A stretch of 21,886 nt of DNA. Origin: Acidobacteriota bacterium. Its GTDB lineage: Bacteria > Acidobacteriota > Blastocatellia > Pyrinomonadales > Pyrinomonadaceae. Under the pieces are notes generated by a model, which saw nothing but the letters and a program-made list of their open reading frames with translations, searched no databases and was not told where the DNA came from. A program made the translations under genes and the position numbers. The stretch is from positions 1 through 21,886 of the forward strand of contig JAIVGV010000001.1 of the NCBI GenBank assembly GCA_020201365.1, read 5' to 3'. Shown one piece after another: positions 1 through 7,192 of the stretch. The stretch's first letter is position 1. Each line of letters starts with the position of its first letter.

Positions 1-73
1 CTTCATCACCGAGTACAACCGCACGCACCCGGCGACGACCGCCGCCGCCGCGCCCGGCACGGGTCGCCCGTAA
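1..73 (+). CDS. C-terminal end of a probable OmpH/Skp-like periplasmic chaperone (5' part outside window)
   Basis: An open frame enters from the left edge and stops at TAA 71-73. The visible tail reads FITEYNRTHP followed by an Ala/Thr/Pro/Gly-rich end. The FI-x-EYN pattern resembles the last helix of OmpH/Skp-like proteins, which often precede lpxD or fabZ in lipid A gene clusters, and fabZ follows 91 nt later. Only 23 residues are visible, so the identification rests on a short motif and on gene order. Another exported protein of the same cluster is possible. Confidence 0.45.
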   Translation, partial: FITEYNRTHPATTAAAAPGTGRP

Positions 74-78
74 CTTTC

Positions 79-160
<82 letters not shown>

Positions 161-164
161 TTTT

Positions 165-620
165 ATGGACACCCCACTCGACCTGCGCGCCATCCAGGCG
201 ATCCTGCCGCACCGCTACCCGTTCCTGCTCGTGGATAAGATCGTGGAGCTGGTGCCGCGCGAGCGGATCGTCGGCGTCAAGCAGGTGACCATCGGCGAGC
301 CTTACTTTCAGGGGCACTTTCCGGGCGCGCCCGTCATGCCCGGCGTGCTGATCATCGAGGCGCTCGCGCAGGTCGGGGCGATCCTCGCGCTGCGCGAGTT
401 CGAGGATCGCGCCGACAAGCTGCCGCTCTTTACCGGCATCAAGGAGGCGCGCTTCCGCCAGCCCGTCCTGCCCGGCGACACGCTGATTCTGGAGGTGACG
501 GCGCTGCGCACGGGCTCGCGCGTGCAAAGGATGAAGGGTGAGGCGCGCGTCGAGGGGCGCGGCGTCTGCGCCGAGGCGGAGATCACGAGCGTCGTCACCG
601 ACCGCGGCGCGATGAAATGA
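165..620 (+). CDS. fabZ: 3-hydroxyacyl-[acyl-carrier-protein] dehydratase FabZ
   Basis: FabZ removes water from 3-hydroxyacyl-ACP in the cytoplasmic fatty acid elongation cycle, and it competes with LpxA for hydroxyacyl-ACP. The 151-residue protein has the usual length and is a single hotdog domain. It shows HRYPFLLVDK near the N-terminus, GHFPGAPVMPG with catalytic His51, and VLIIEALAQVGA with catalytic Glu65; the 14-residue His-Glu spacing is the family norm. The ATG at 165 places the start correctly before the first conserved motif, but it has no Shine-Dalgarno and follows directly on a large hairpin. lpxA lies 80 nt downstream and lpxI after that, the classic lipid A cluster order. Assignment is very secure. 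Confidence 0.97.
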   Translation: MDTPLDLRAIQAILPHRYPFLLVDKIVELVPRERIVGVKQVTIGEPYFQGHFPGAPVMPGVLIIEALAQVGAILALREFEDRADKLPLFTGIKEARFRQPVLPGDTLILEVTALRTGSRVQRMKGEARVEGRGVCAEAEITSVVTDRGAMK

Positions 621-637
621 CCGGACGGAACTAACGG

Positions 638-680
638 GGCGGAAGGCGAAAGTTCGGCGATCCTACTTTTGCCTTCTGCC
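638..680. repeat. Inverted repeat of GGCRGAA-type heptads between fabZ and lpxA
   Basis: Positions 638-653 pair with 665-680 over 16 positions, 14 Watson-Crick and two G-U in RNA. The right-hand side continues the 7-nt pattern to about 693 (units like GCAGAAG, GCAAAAG, GTGAAAG on the minus strand). The hairpin ends 20 nt before the lpxA ATG, and the pyrimidine-rich sequence between them contains no Shine-Dalgarno. Confidence 0.8.
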
Positions 681-700
681 TTTCACTTTTCACCAGCTCG

Positions 701-1471
701 ATGATTCATCCGACGGCCATCGTCAGCCCGCAGGCGACGCTCGGACGGGACTGCACAATCGGTCCCTACTGCGTCGTCGGCGAAGGCGTGACTCTGGGCG
801 ACGGCGTGCGTTTAGAGTCGCACTGCGTCGTCGAAGGGCTCACGGAGATCGGCGACGAGACGCACGTCTTCCCCTTCGTCTCCATCGGTCTCGCCTCGCA
901 GGACTTGAAGTACCGGGGCGAGCCCTCGCGCACGCGCGTCGGGCGGCGCAACCGCATCCGCGAGTTCGTCACCGTCCACCGCGGCACCGAAGGCGGCGGG
1001 ATGCTCACGGAGATCGGCGACGACTGCCTCATCATGGCGCAGTCGCACGTCGCGCACGACTGCCGCGTGGGGAGCGGCGTCATCATGTCGAACGCCGCGA
1101 CGCTCGGCGGTCACGTCCGGGTCGAAGACGGCGCGAACATCGGCGCCTACTCCGGCGTCCACCAGTTCTGCCGCGTCGGGCGCGAGGCTTACATCGGCGG
1201 CTACTCCGTCGTCGCCAACGACGCGCTCCCCTTCGCGCTCACCGTCGGCAACCGCGCGAGCTGCTTCGGGCTCAACCACGTCGGGATGCGGCGGCGCGGC
1301 TACCCCAAAGAGACGATTGACGCGCTCCACCACGCCTTCCGCCTGCTCCTCTCCTCCAAGCTCAACACGACCCAGGCGGTCGAGCGCATCCGCGCCGAGA
1401 TCGCCGACTCGCCCGAAGTCGAAGAGCTGCTGCGCTTCATCGAGACCTCGGAGCGCGGCGTCATCAAGTGA
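701..1471 (+). CDS. lpxA: Acyl-ACP--UDP-N-acetylglucosamine O-acyltransferase LpxA
   Basis: LpxA transfers a 3-hydroxyacyl chain from ACP to UDP-GlcNAc, the first step of lipid A synthesis in the cytoplasm. The 256-residue protein has the family length. Residues 1-190 form hexapeptide repeats of the left-handed beta-helix type, starting IHPTAIVSPQATLG. The motif SHVAHDC contains the probable catalytic base His119 (His125 in E. coli). The C-terminal helical part begins with NHVGMRRRGYPKETI, which is characteristic of LpxA rather than LpxD. The stop codon TGA 1469-1471 overlaps the ATG of lpxI by one base, so the two are almost certainly translationally coupled. No Shine-Dalgarno is visible before 701. 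Confidence 0.97.
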   Translation: MIHPTAIVSPQATLGRDCTIGPYCVVGEGVTLGDGVRLESHCVVEGLTEIGDETHVFPFVSIGLASQDLKYRGEPSRTRVGRRNRIREFVTVHRGTEGGGMLTEIGDDCLIMAQSHVAHDCRVGSGVIMSNAATLGGHVRVEDGANIGAYSGVHQFCRVGREAYIGGYSVVANDALPFALTVGNRASCFGLNHVGMRRRGYPKETIDALHHAFRLLLSSKLNTTQAVERIRAEIADSPEVEELLRFIETSERGVIK

Positions 1472-2289
1472 TGCGCTACGGACTGATAGCCGGTAACGGC
1501 AAGTTCCCGTTCCTCGTCATCGAGGGCGCGCGGCGCGCGGGCGCGGAGCTGGCGGTCGCGGCGATCAAGGAGGAGACCGATCCGCGGATCGAGCGCGCGG
1601 CGCAAGACGCGGGCGGGCGCGTGCAGTGGGTCGGCGTCGGGCAGCTCGGGCGCATGATCCGCTTCTTCAAGCGCGAGGGCGTGCGCTCGGCGATCATGGC
1701 GGGGCAGGTCAAGCACGTCCAGATTTTCAGCGGCGCGATCCCCGACGTGCGGATGCTCAAAGTCCTGGTTAGCTTGCCGCGCCGCAACACCGACGCGCTC
1801 ATCGGCGCGGTCGCGCGGGAACTCGCCGACGAAGGCATCGAGCTGATTGACTCGACCCACTTCCTCCAGGACGACCTCGCGCGCCAAGGCACGCTGACGA
1901 AGCGCGCGCCCGACCAGCGCGAGCGCGCGGACATCCAGTACGGTCTCGAAGTCGCCCGCGAGATCGCGCGGCTCGATTTGGGGCAGACCATCGTCGTGCG
2001 CGCGAAAGCCTGCGTCGCCGTCGAGGCGATGGAAGGCACCGACGAGACGATCCGCCGCGCCGGGCGACTCGCGCGCGGTCGCCTCACCGTCGTCAAGGTC
2101 GCGAAGCCCGCGCAAGACATGCGCTTCGACGTGCCCTGCGTCGGCGTGCCCACGGTCGAGGCGATGATCGAGGCGGGCGCGACCTGCCTGTGCCTGACCG
2201 CCGACAAGACCCTGATGTTCGACCGCGCGGAGATGCTCGCCCTCGCCGACAAGCACCGCGTCAGCGTCGCCGCCGTGGCGCCCGTGTGA
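1471..2289 (+). CDS. lpxI: UDP-2,3-diacylglucosamine diphosphatase LpxI
   Basis: LpxI hydrolyses UDP-2,3-diacylglucosamine to lipid X and UMP. It is the alternative to LpxH and was first described in alphaproteobacteria. The product (272 residues from ATG 1471) starts with YGLIAGNGKFPFLVIEGAR, the family N-terminal signature. It continues with SAIMAGQVKH and ends with the conserved CVGVPTVEAMIEAG and LTADKTLMFDR segments. A GTG at 1468 in the same frame is a possible start, but the ATG overlapping the lpxA stop (TGATG) is preferred. The gene completes a fabZ-lpxA-lpxI set; lpxB, often next, is not in the window and a strong hairpin follows instead. Confidence 0.95.
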   Translation: MRYGLIAGNGKFPFLVIEGARRAGAELAVAAIKEETDPRIERAAQDAGGRVQWVGVGQLGRMIRFFKREGVRSAIMAGQVKHVQIFSGAIPDVRMLKVLVSLPRRNTDALIGAVARELADEGIELIDSTHFLQDDLARQGTLTKRAPDQRERADIQYGLEVAREIARLDLGQTIVVRAKACVAVEAMEGTDETIRRAGRLARGRLTVVKVAKPAQDMRFDVPCVGVPTVEAMIEAGATCLCLTADKTLMFDRAEMLALADKHRVSVAAVAPV

Positions 2290-2325
2290 GGCGTCGCCGC
2301 GCAGAACAGAGGCACGGCTCACGAA

Positions 2326-2366
2326 AGAAGAGGGGCTCGCAACTTTCAGTTGCGAGCCCCTCTTCT
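2326..2366. terminator. Perfect 19-bp hairpin between the convergent lpxI and M1-like genes
   Basis: Positions 2326-2344 and 2348-2366 are exact reverse complements with a 3-nt loop. The hairpin sits 37 nt after the lpxI stop and 37 nt after the stop of the opposing minus-strand gene, so it can serve both transcripts. Neither side has a long T-run, so termination by the hairpin alone is likely but not certain. Confidence 0.75.
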
Positions 2367-2402
2367 CGCATCGCGCTTTATTTGTTCGCGCCCGTGCCCG
2401 CG

Positions 2403-4463
2403 TCACTGGCTCGCGGCGTTCTGCGAGGCGGTCTTCGGGTCGTAGGGCGTGGCGATGTACTGCTTGGCGGCGCGCTGTGCGTTGTCGTAGTTGATGCCCG
2501 ACTCGACCGCCTTGTTGTACTCGTTGGTGGCGCGCGCGCGGTCGCCCTTCGCGTCGTAGGAGTTGCCCATCTTGATGTGCGCCCAGACCTCGATCCAGGA
2601 GGGCTTCAGGTTACCGGCGAGCGCCGCCTTGAAGTTGTCAATCGCCGGATCGTAGTTGCGCTGCTCCAAATAGACCAAGCCGAGGTTGTAGTAGATCCAC
2701 GAGTTCGACTTGTCTAACTTCAGAGCCTCTTCGAGCTGGCGCTGCGCCTCGGCGTACTGCCCCTCGCGGAACAGTTCTATGCCGCGGCGCGCGACGATGG
2801 AGACGCGCAGGTCGTCGGAGAGCCGCAGGATTTTGTGGTTCGGATCGACGACGACCTCGACGGGCGCGCCGTTCGACTCGATGTCGAAGTCCTCGCTCTT
2901 GTCGTCAATGCGGACGGTCTGCGTCGTGTTGTTCGTGTCGCCCTCGGCGCGCAGCAGCAGCTCGACGGGCATCTTCAAACCCTCGAAGTTCTGCTTGACG
3001 GTTCCGCGCGCGCGGAACTTGCCAGCCCTCGTGCGGATGATCTGGTAGTCAACCGTGAATTCCGGCACGCCCGTGCCCTCGACCCAGCGCGCGAAGAAGA
3101 AGCGCATGTTCTGTCCCGCGACCTGCGAAGCCAGCTTCTCGAAGTCGTCAATCGAGACGCTCTGCCCGCGGTACTGATCGGCGAGCGCGCGCAGCAGTTG
3201 ATCGAACTTCGCCCTGCCCATCGTCTCGCGCAGCATGCGGAAGACCATCGCGCCCTTGTAGAACATGACGGACTGGTACTGCGGCGAGGTGTCGTCCAGA
3301 GTCGAGGGCGCGCGCAGGATCGAAGCCGACTGCTCGAACATCAAGGCGCGCTCCTGCATGTCGCGCTCGGCGGCGTCGAGCTGCGGGGCGGCAAGCGACG
3401 CCTCGCGGAAGGCGAAGCCGCTCCACTCCGAAAGCCCCTGCGAGAGCCACGCGTCGTCGAACGACTTCAAGCCGACCGTGAAGCCCCACCATTGGTAAGC
3501 GAGCTCCCTCTCGACGCGCTCCTCTTTCGGCGAGCGCTGCGGATCGAAGAAGCTGGCGGAGAGAAACTCCATGCCGTCGCCCGCGTAAGCCTCCAAGCTC
3601 TCGTCGTCGATCTCGGCGACGACGTAGCGCGAGCCGAAGGCGGGCGCGCCGTAAGACTGCGTGTAGAACTCCAAAGCCTTCCCGATCAGCTCGCCGTAGT
3701 GCTCGATGCGCGCTTCAGAGCCGGGCTGCACGAAGAAGTCAATCGTGTAGCCGCCCATCTTGAGCGTGCGCGTCGAGTAGCGCGCGGCGGCGAAGTTGCC
3801 GACGAGCGTCGGCTGCTTGTGGACGAAGTGGAAGCGCGACGCGCCGCCCGACTGCGCGGCGACCACGGGCTCGTCGCTCGCGCCCGCGACGACGAAGCCC
3901 GCGGGGACTGTGACGGTGATGTCGGAGGTCGCGCGGTCGGCGGCGTAGTCGTGGAAGGGGAACCAGCGCGCGGCGTACATCAGGTACGAGTTCTCGTCGC
4001 CGACGTAGGCGAGCCGCTTCGTGGCGAGCGGCCCGCCTTCGGGCGTGACGAGCGCGCCCGCCCAGCGGAAGCGCAGCGTGACGGGCGTGCCCGGCTGGAC
4101 GACCTCGCCGATGTCAACGCGGACGTTCGGACCCAACTGATCGAGCCCCACGGGGTCTTGCACGAAGTTCGGCACCGCCTTGCCGCCTCTCTCGACCGCC
4201 TCGACTTTCAGCGCGCCGTTCAGCTCGAAGACGACCGTGCGCGTCGCGTCCTGCGGCGTGAACGTCACGTCGGCGGTCGCGCGCAGCAGGTGCTCCGAAG
4301 GGCGCAGCTCGGCGTCAATCTTGTAGTTCGTCACGTCGAACTTGGCGCGACCGGGCGTCGCCTGCGCGAAGGCGGACGCGGCGAGGGAGAGCGTGAGCGC
4401 GATGGCGGCGGCGACGAGCGCCGCGGCGGCGAACCCGGGAAGGCGTGCGTGGGAGTTGCTCAT
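2403..4463 (-). CDS. Secreted M1-peptidase-like protein with C-terminal TPRs, zinc ligands lost
   Basis: The 686-residue protein begins with a clear signal peptide (hydrophobic 10-30, cleavage near SAFAQA), so it is exported. Residues 40-240 match the N-terminal beta domain of M1 aminopeptidases, GDGMEF stands where GxMEN is usual, and ELAYQWWG followed by DDAWLSQGLSEW marks the catalytic helices. The zinc motif HExxH is here R319-E-L-A-Y323, and the third ligand Glu, 19 residues after the second His, is Gln342. All three zinc ligands are therefore replaced while the catalytic Glu remains. Residues 555-675 hold TPRs (YAEAQRQLEEALKLD, WIYYNLGLVYLEQRNYDPAI). The fold is clear; peptidase activity is unlikely, and a binding or scaffold role in the periplasm is my inference. 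It converges on lpxI and has its own promoter. Confidence 0.85.
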   Translation of the reverse strand: MSNSHARLPGFAAAALVAAAIALTLSLAASAFAQATPGRAKFDVTNYKIDAELRPSEHLLRATADVTFTPQDATRTVVFELNGALKVEAVERGGKAVPNFVQDPVGLDQLGPNVRVDIGEVVQPGTPVTLRFRWAGALVTPEGGPLATKRLAYVGDENSYLMYAARWFPFHDYAADRATSDITVTVPAGFVVAGASDEPVVAAQSGGASRFHFVHKQPTLVGNFAAARYSTRTLKMGGYTIDFFVQPGSEARIEHYGELIGKALEFYTQSYGAPAFGSRYVVAEIDDESLEAYAGDGMEFLSASFFDPQRSPKEERVERELAYQWWGFTVGLKSFDDAWLSQGLSEWSGFAFREASLAAPQLDAAERDMQERALMFEQSASILRAPSTLDDTSPQYQSVMFYKGAMVFRMLRETMGRAKFDQLLRALADQYRGQSVSIDDFEKLASQVAGQNMRFFFARWVEGTGVPEFTVDYQIIRTRAGKFRARGTVKQNFEGLKMPVELLLRAEGDTNNTTQTVRIDDKSEDFDIESNGAPVEVVVDPNHKILRLSDDLRVSIVARRGIELFREGQYAEAQRQLEEALKLDKSNSWIYYNLGLVYLEQRNYDPAIDNFKAALAGNLKPSWIEVWAHIKMGNSYDAKGDRARATNEYNKAVESGINYDNAQRAAKQYIATPYDPKTASQNAASQ

Positions 4464-4510
4464 CTGAAAGACTTTCTACGGTAAATTCTGCGAGGGCGTG
4501 CGTGCCCGCG

Positions 4511-4516
4511 ATTATA
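4511..4516 (-). promoter_or_regulatory. Probable -10 box (TATAAT) of the M1-like gene
   Basis: The minus strand reads TGTATAAT here, a consensus -10 preceded by TG, in otherwise extremely GC-rich DNA. It lies 48 nt before the ATG at 4463. The -35 region is poor (GACTTG-like at about 16 nt), which an extended -10 could offset. Confidence 0.5.
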
Positions 4517-4517
4517 C

Positions 4518-4748
4518 AGCCGCCGCGCGGCGCAAGTCGCGCTGACGGCGCTTGAAAACTTCATGCGCGCGACGTGAGAAGCAGGGACAAGCAGGTGACC
4601 GTGCGGGCGCGAACCGGACGCGACTGCCGCCCGCCTTTTTCTCGCTGTGCGGCAAGCATTTGGATGACCGACGGGCGGCGCGCGTTGGCTGCGCGGGGCG
4701 GGGAAGTTTCGTGCGGTGGGGTGTTCGGTCGGGGTTGGGCGTAGGCAG
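4518..4748. other. Non-coding stretch, no feature recognised
   Basis: About 230 nt between the M1-like promoter and the next inverted repeat. The open frames here show no recognisable protein motif, no credible ribosome binding site and no link to a neighbour. I see no RNA gene. Confidence 0.5.
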
Positions 4749-4860
4749 AGGGGCGTTCACCGCAGAGGCGCAAAGAGGAAACGCAGAGGTCGCGCAGAGA
4801 AAACCTCTCTTCTCCGCGTCAACTCTGCGCGACCTCCGCGCCTCTGCGGTGAACGCCCCT
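4749..4860. repeat. Large nested inverted repeat with CGCAGAGG-type units
   Basis: The outer arms 4749-4770 and 4839-4860 are exact reverse complements (22 bp). The inner arms 4786-4799 and 4823-4836 add another exact 14 bp. Each arm contains repeated GCAGAGG/GCGCAAAGAGG-like words. The element could fold into a long cruciform or RNA hairpin. It ends 73 nt before the thioesterase start. Confidence 0.9.
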
Positions 4861-4933
4861 CCTACTCGTTCAAGTTCAGATCGAAGGAGAACGCTTGACA
4901 GCCCGCGCGCCGCGCCTTCATCCTCACCCCTGA

Positions 4934-5359
4934 ATGGACACCTACCGCGACCCCGCCATCAGGCTCACGCTGCTGCCGCGCGACACCAACCCGCAGGGCA
5001 CGATCTTCGGCGGCGTCATCCTCAGCTACATAGACATCGCCGGGGCGGTCGAGGCGCACCGCCGCACCGGCGTCGAGCGCTTCGTGACCGTCGCCATGCG
5101 CGAGGTCGTCTTCCACGAGCCGGTCTTCGTCGGCGATCTCGTCAGCTTCTACGCGACCACCGCGCGCATCGGCACGACCTCGCTCACGGTGCGCGTCGTC
5201 GTCGAAGCCGAGCGCTACGGCGGAACCTCCGAGCGGATCAAAGTGACCGAGGCGGAAGTGGTTTACGTCGCCGTGGACGCCAACCGCCGCAAGATGAAGA
5301 TCAACCGCGACGCCTTGCGCGGCGACACGAGCGGCATCTCGCAGCACGAGACTTCGTGA
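4934..5359 (+). CDS. Acyl-CoA thioesterase, hotdog fold (YciA/BACH-like)
   Basis: The 141-residue protein is a single hotdog domain of the acyl-CoA thioesterase family that hydrolyses acyl-CoA to free acid and CoA in the cytoplasm. The motif NPQGTIFGGVILSYIDIAG carries the likely catalytic Asp34, and FVTVAMREVVFHEPVFVGD and EAEVVYVAVDANRRKMKI follow as in YciA-type enzymes. The codon just before ATG 4934 is an in-frame TGA, so the start cannot lie further upstream. No good Shine-Dalgarno is adjacent; an AAGGAG occurs some 45 nt upstream, too far to serve this start. The preferred chain length cannot be told from sequence. The next gene starts 160 nt downstream behind its own promoter. Confidence 0.9.
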   Translation: MDTYRDPAIRLTLLPRDTNPQGTIFGGVILSYIDIAGAVEAHRRTGVERFVTVAMREVVFHEPVFVGDLVSFYATTARIGTTSLTVRVVVEAERYGGTSERIKVTEAEVVYVAVDANRRKMKINRDALRGDTSGISQHETS

Positions 5360-5397
5360 CCCGGGATTAGCGCGCCGTGCCCGCGCCGCCGCGAGGA

Positions 5398-5426
5398 TTG
5401 ACTTGCCGCGCGTTTTGGCATAAAAG
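5398..5426 (+). promoter_or_regulatory. Probable sigma-70-type promoter of the lytic transglycosylase gene
   Basis: TTGACT (5398-5403) and TAAAAG (5421-5426) are separated by exactly 17 nt. The predicted transcript would start near 5433, giving a leader of about 90 nt before the GTG at 5520. The -35 is strong and the -10 moderate. Confidence 0.5.
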
Positions 5427-5519
5427 CAGTCCCGTCCCATTCTCCCGCGTCGCCGCCCCTCGTGAGATTCCCCGCCAACACGAATCCCCGCCGCGTGTTC
5501 GCCACGCGCCACGAACGCC

Positions 5520-7082
5520 GTGACCGCCCGACTGAGACTCGCGCTGCCGCTCGTCGCGTCGCTCCTGCTCGTCAGCGCGCCTTCGTGCAAGCGCCGCGCG
5601 CAGTCGCTCGAAGCAATTGATCAGATCGACCGCCGCGCGGACGTGCCGATGGCGCCGCCCGTCGTCGCGCGCGACCTCGCCCAGATACGCGAGCGCGGCA
5701 CGCTCACCGTGCTCGCGCCCTACAACTCGACGACCTACTTCATCTACCGCGGCGAGCCCTTCGGCTACGAGTACGAGCTGCTGAAAGCCTTCGCCGCAGA
5801 TCACAGCCTCGAGCTGAAGATGATCGTCGTCACGGATCGCAAGAGCCTGCTCGCCCTGCTGAACAGCGGCGAGGGCGACATCGCCGCCGCGCGCCTCGTG
5901 CCGACGCCGGACGAGGAGCAGGACGTCGCGTTCACGCGCGCGCTCTACCGCACCGAGCCCGCGCTCGTGCAGCAGGGGGCGCCGCCGCAAGCCGCGACGA
6001 AGACGGCGCAGAAGGCGCTCAAGCCGGGACCAGCGGACGAGATGCCGGAGGTTGACATACAGGCGCGGCTCGTCACGCGACGCGAACAGCTCGCCGGGAA
6101 GACCGTCCACCTGCCGCAGCAGTCGCCCTACGAGCGCACGCTCGTCGAGCTCGCCGACGAGGTGTCGGGCGACATCCACGTCGTCGAGACCGACGGGAAG
6201 CTTCAGGACGAGGCGCTCGCGCAGAAGGTCGCGCGCGGCGAGGTCGAGTTCACGGTCATGCAGGAGAACCTGGCGGAGCTGAAGGAGGCGGAGTTTAAGA
6301 ACCTGCGCGTGAAGCCGGTCGTCGGTCGCACGCACCCGGTCGCGTGGGCTGTGCGGAAGAACTCGCCGGAGCTGCTCGCGGAGTTGAACGACTGGATCGA
6401 GGACAAGCAGGGGAAGGACTCTTCGCTCTTCGACCGGCTCTACAAAAAGTATTTCGTCGATCAGCGCTCCTACGTCGAGCGCGCGTCGAGCGATCTGCTC
6501 ACCTCGGCGACGGGCAAGCTCTGCGAGTACGACGATCTTTTGAAGCGCCACGCGCCGGACGTCGGCTGGGACTGGCGACTCTTAGCCTCGCAGGTCTGCC
6601 AGGAGTCGCGCTTCAAGCCGGACGCGCACTCGTGGGTCGGCGCGGCGGGTCTGCTCCAACTGATGCCGGCGACCGCGCGGCAGTACGGCGTCAAGAACCC
6701 GCTCGATCCGGAGGAGAACGTCGAGGGCGCGGTCAAGTTCCTCAAGTGGCTCGAAGACCACTGGGCGACGCGCGTCGCCGACGACGGCGAGCGCCTGAAG
6801 TTCGTCCTCGCCTCCTACAACTGCGGCGCGGGTCACGTCGAGGACGCGCAGCGGCTCACGGAGAAGTACGGCGGCGACCCCGCGAAGTGGGACGACGTTT
6901 CATACTGGCTGCTGCAAAAGTCCACGCAGCAGTATTCGACCGACGAGGTCGTCAAGTTCGGCTTCTGCCGCGGGCTGGAGCCCGTCAACTACGTCACACA
7001 CATCCTCGAACGCTTCGACCGCTACAAGCAGTTCGTCACCGACGAACGCGCCGACGCGCCAACGACGAAGTCGGGACGATGA
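5520..7082 (+). CDS. MltF-like membrane-bound lytic murein transglycosylase
   Basis: The 520-residue protein joins a solute-binding-type domain (about 50-320, with RGTLTVLAPYNSTTYFIYRGEPFGYEYELLKAF split over its start) to a C-terminal SLT lysozyme-like domain (about 345-480). This is the MltF architecture. The SLT motif QVCQESRFKPDAHSW supplies catalytic Glu362, followed by AAGLLQLMPATARQYG and ASYNCGAGHV. It should cleave peptidoglycan glycan strands to anhydromuropeptides at the outer membrane. The N-terminus (GTG start) is hydrophobic and ends APSC with Cys23, a near-lipobox, so it is probably a lipoprotein. The last residues (TTKSGR) are encoded by the left arm of an inverted repeat that runs across the stop codon. 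Confidence 0.92.
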   Translation: MTARLRLALPLVASLLLVSAPSCKRRAQSLEAIDQIDRRADVPMAPPVVARDLAQIRERGTLTVLAPYNSTTYFIYRGEPFGYEYELLKAFAADHSLELKMIVVTDRKSLLALLNSGEGDIAAARLVPTPDEEQDVAFTRALYRTEPALVQQGAPPQAATKTAQKALKPGPADEMPEVDIQARLVTRREQLAGKTVHLPQQSPYERTLVELADEVSGDIHVVETDGKLQDEALAQKVARGEVEFTVMQENLAELKEAEFKNLRVKPVVGRTHPVAWAVRKNSPELLAELNDWIEDKQGKDSSLFDRLYKKYFVDQRSYVERASSDLLTSATGKLCEYDDLLKRHAPDVGWDWRLLASQVCQESRFKPDAHSWVGAAGLLQLMPATARQYGVKNPLDPEENVEGAVKFLKWLEDHWATRVADDGERLKFVLASYNCGAGHVEDAQRLTEKYGGDPAKWDDVSYWLLQKSTQQYSTDEVVKFGFCRGLEPVNYVTHILERFDRYKQFVTDERADAPTTKSGR

Positions 7083-7134
7083 ACTGAGGGCGGCTCGTCC
7101 TCACTTCGTCGTCCCGCGTTCCGACTTCGTCGTT
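7061..7134. repeat. Inverted repeat with CGACGAAGT units, overlapping the end of the transglycosylase gene
   Basis: Positions 7061-7078 match the reverse complement of 7117-7134 at 17 of 18 positions. The overlapping segment 7072-7089 also matches the reverse complement of 7099-7116 at 16 of 18. The left arm lies inside the upstream coding region and supplies its stop region (TGA 7080-7082). It may act as that gene's terminator, and a T-rich stretch follows at 7132-7139. Confidence 0.8.
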
Positions 7135-7160
7135 TCTTTCCTGCGCCTCAATCCCTGAAC

Positions 7161-7166
7161 TATACT
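7161..7166 (+). promoter_or_regulatory. Possible -10 box (TATACT) for pepA
   Basis: TATACT matches the -10 consensus at five of six positions in GC-rich surroundings. It lies 32 nt before GTG 7193 and 74 nt before ATG 7235. No good -35 is visible 16-18 nt upstream. Confidence 0.4.
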
Positions 7167-7192
7167 GACCGCACGACGACGCGCTGACAGAC

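Noticed and set aside
2835..4484. Long plus-strand open frame (549 codons) across the M1-like gene
   Set aside because: It is the antisense shadow of the M1-like TPR gene. Its translation is Arg/Leu/Asp-rich without motifs, as expected from GC-rich antisense DNA.
4895..4923. TTGACA with a possible -10 (TCATCC) before the thioesterase
   Set aside because: The -35 is consensus and the spacing is 17, but TCATCC is a poor -10 and the transcript would start only a few bases before the ATG. Not strong enough to list.
4552..5370. Plus-strand frame of 272 codons spanning the large inverted repeat
   Set aside because: It runs through the repeat and overlaps the thioesterase in another frame; the product is Arg/His-rich with no motif.
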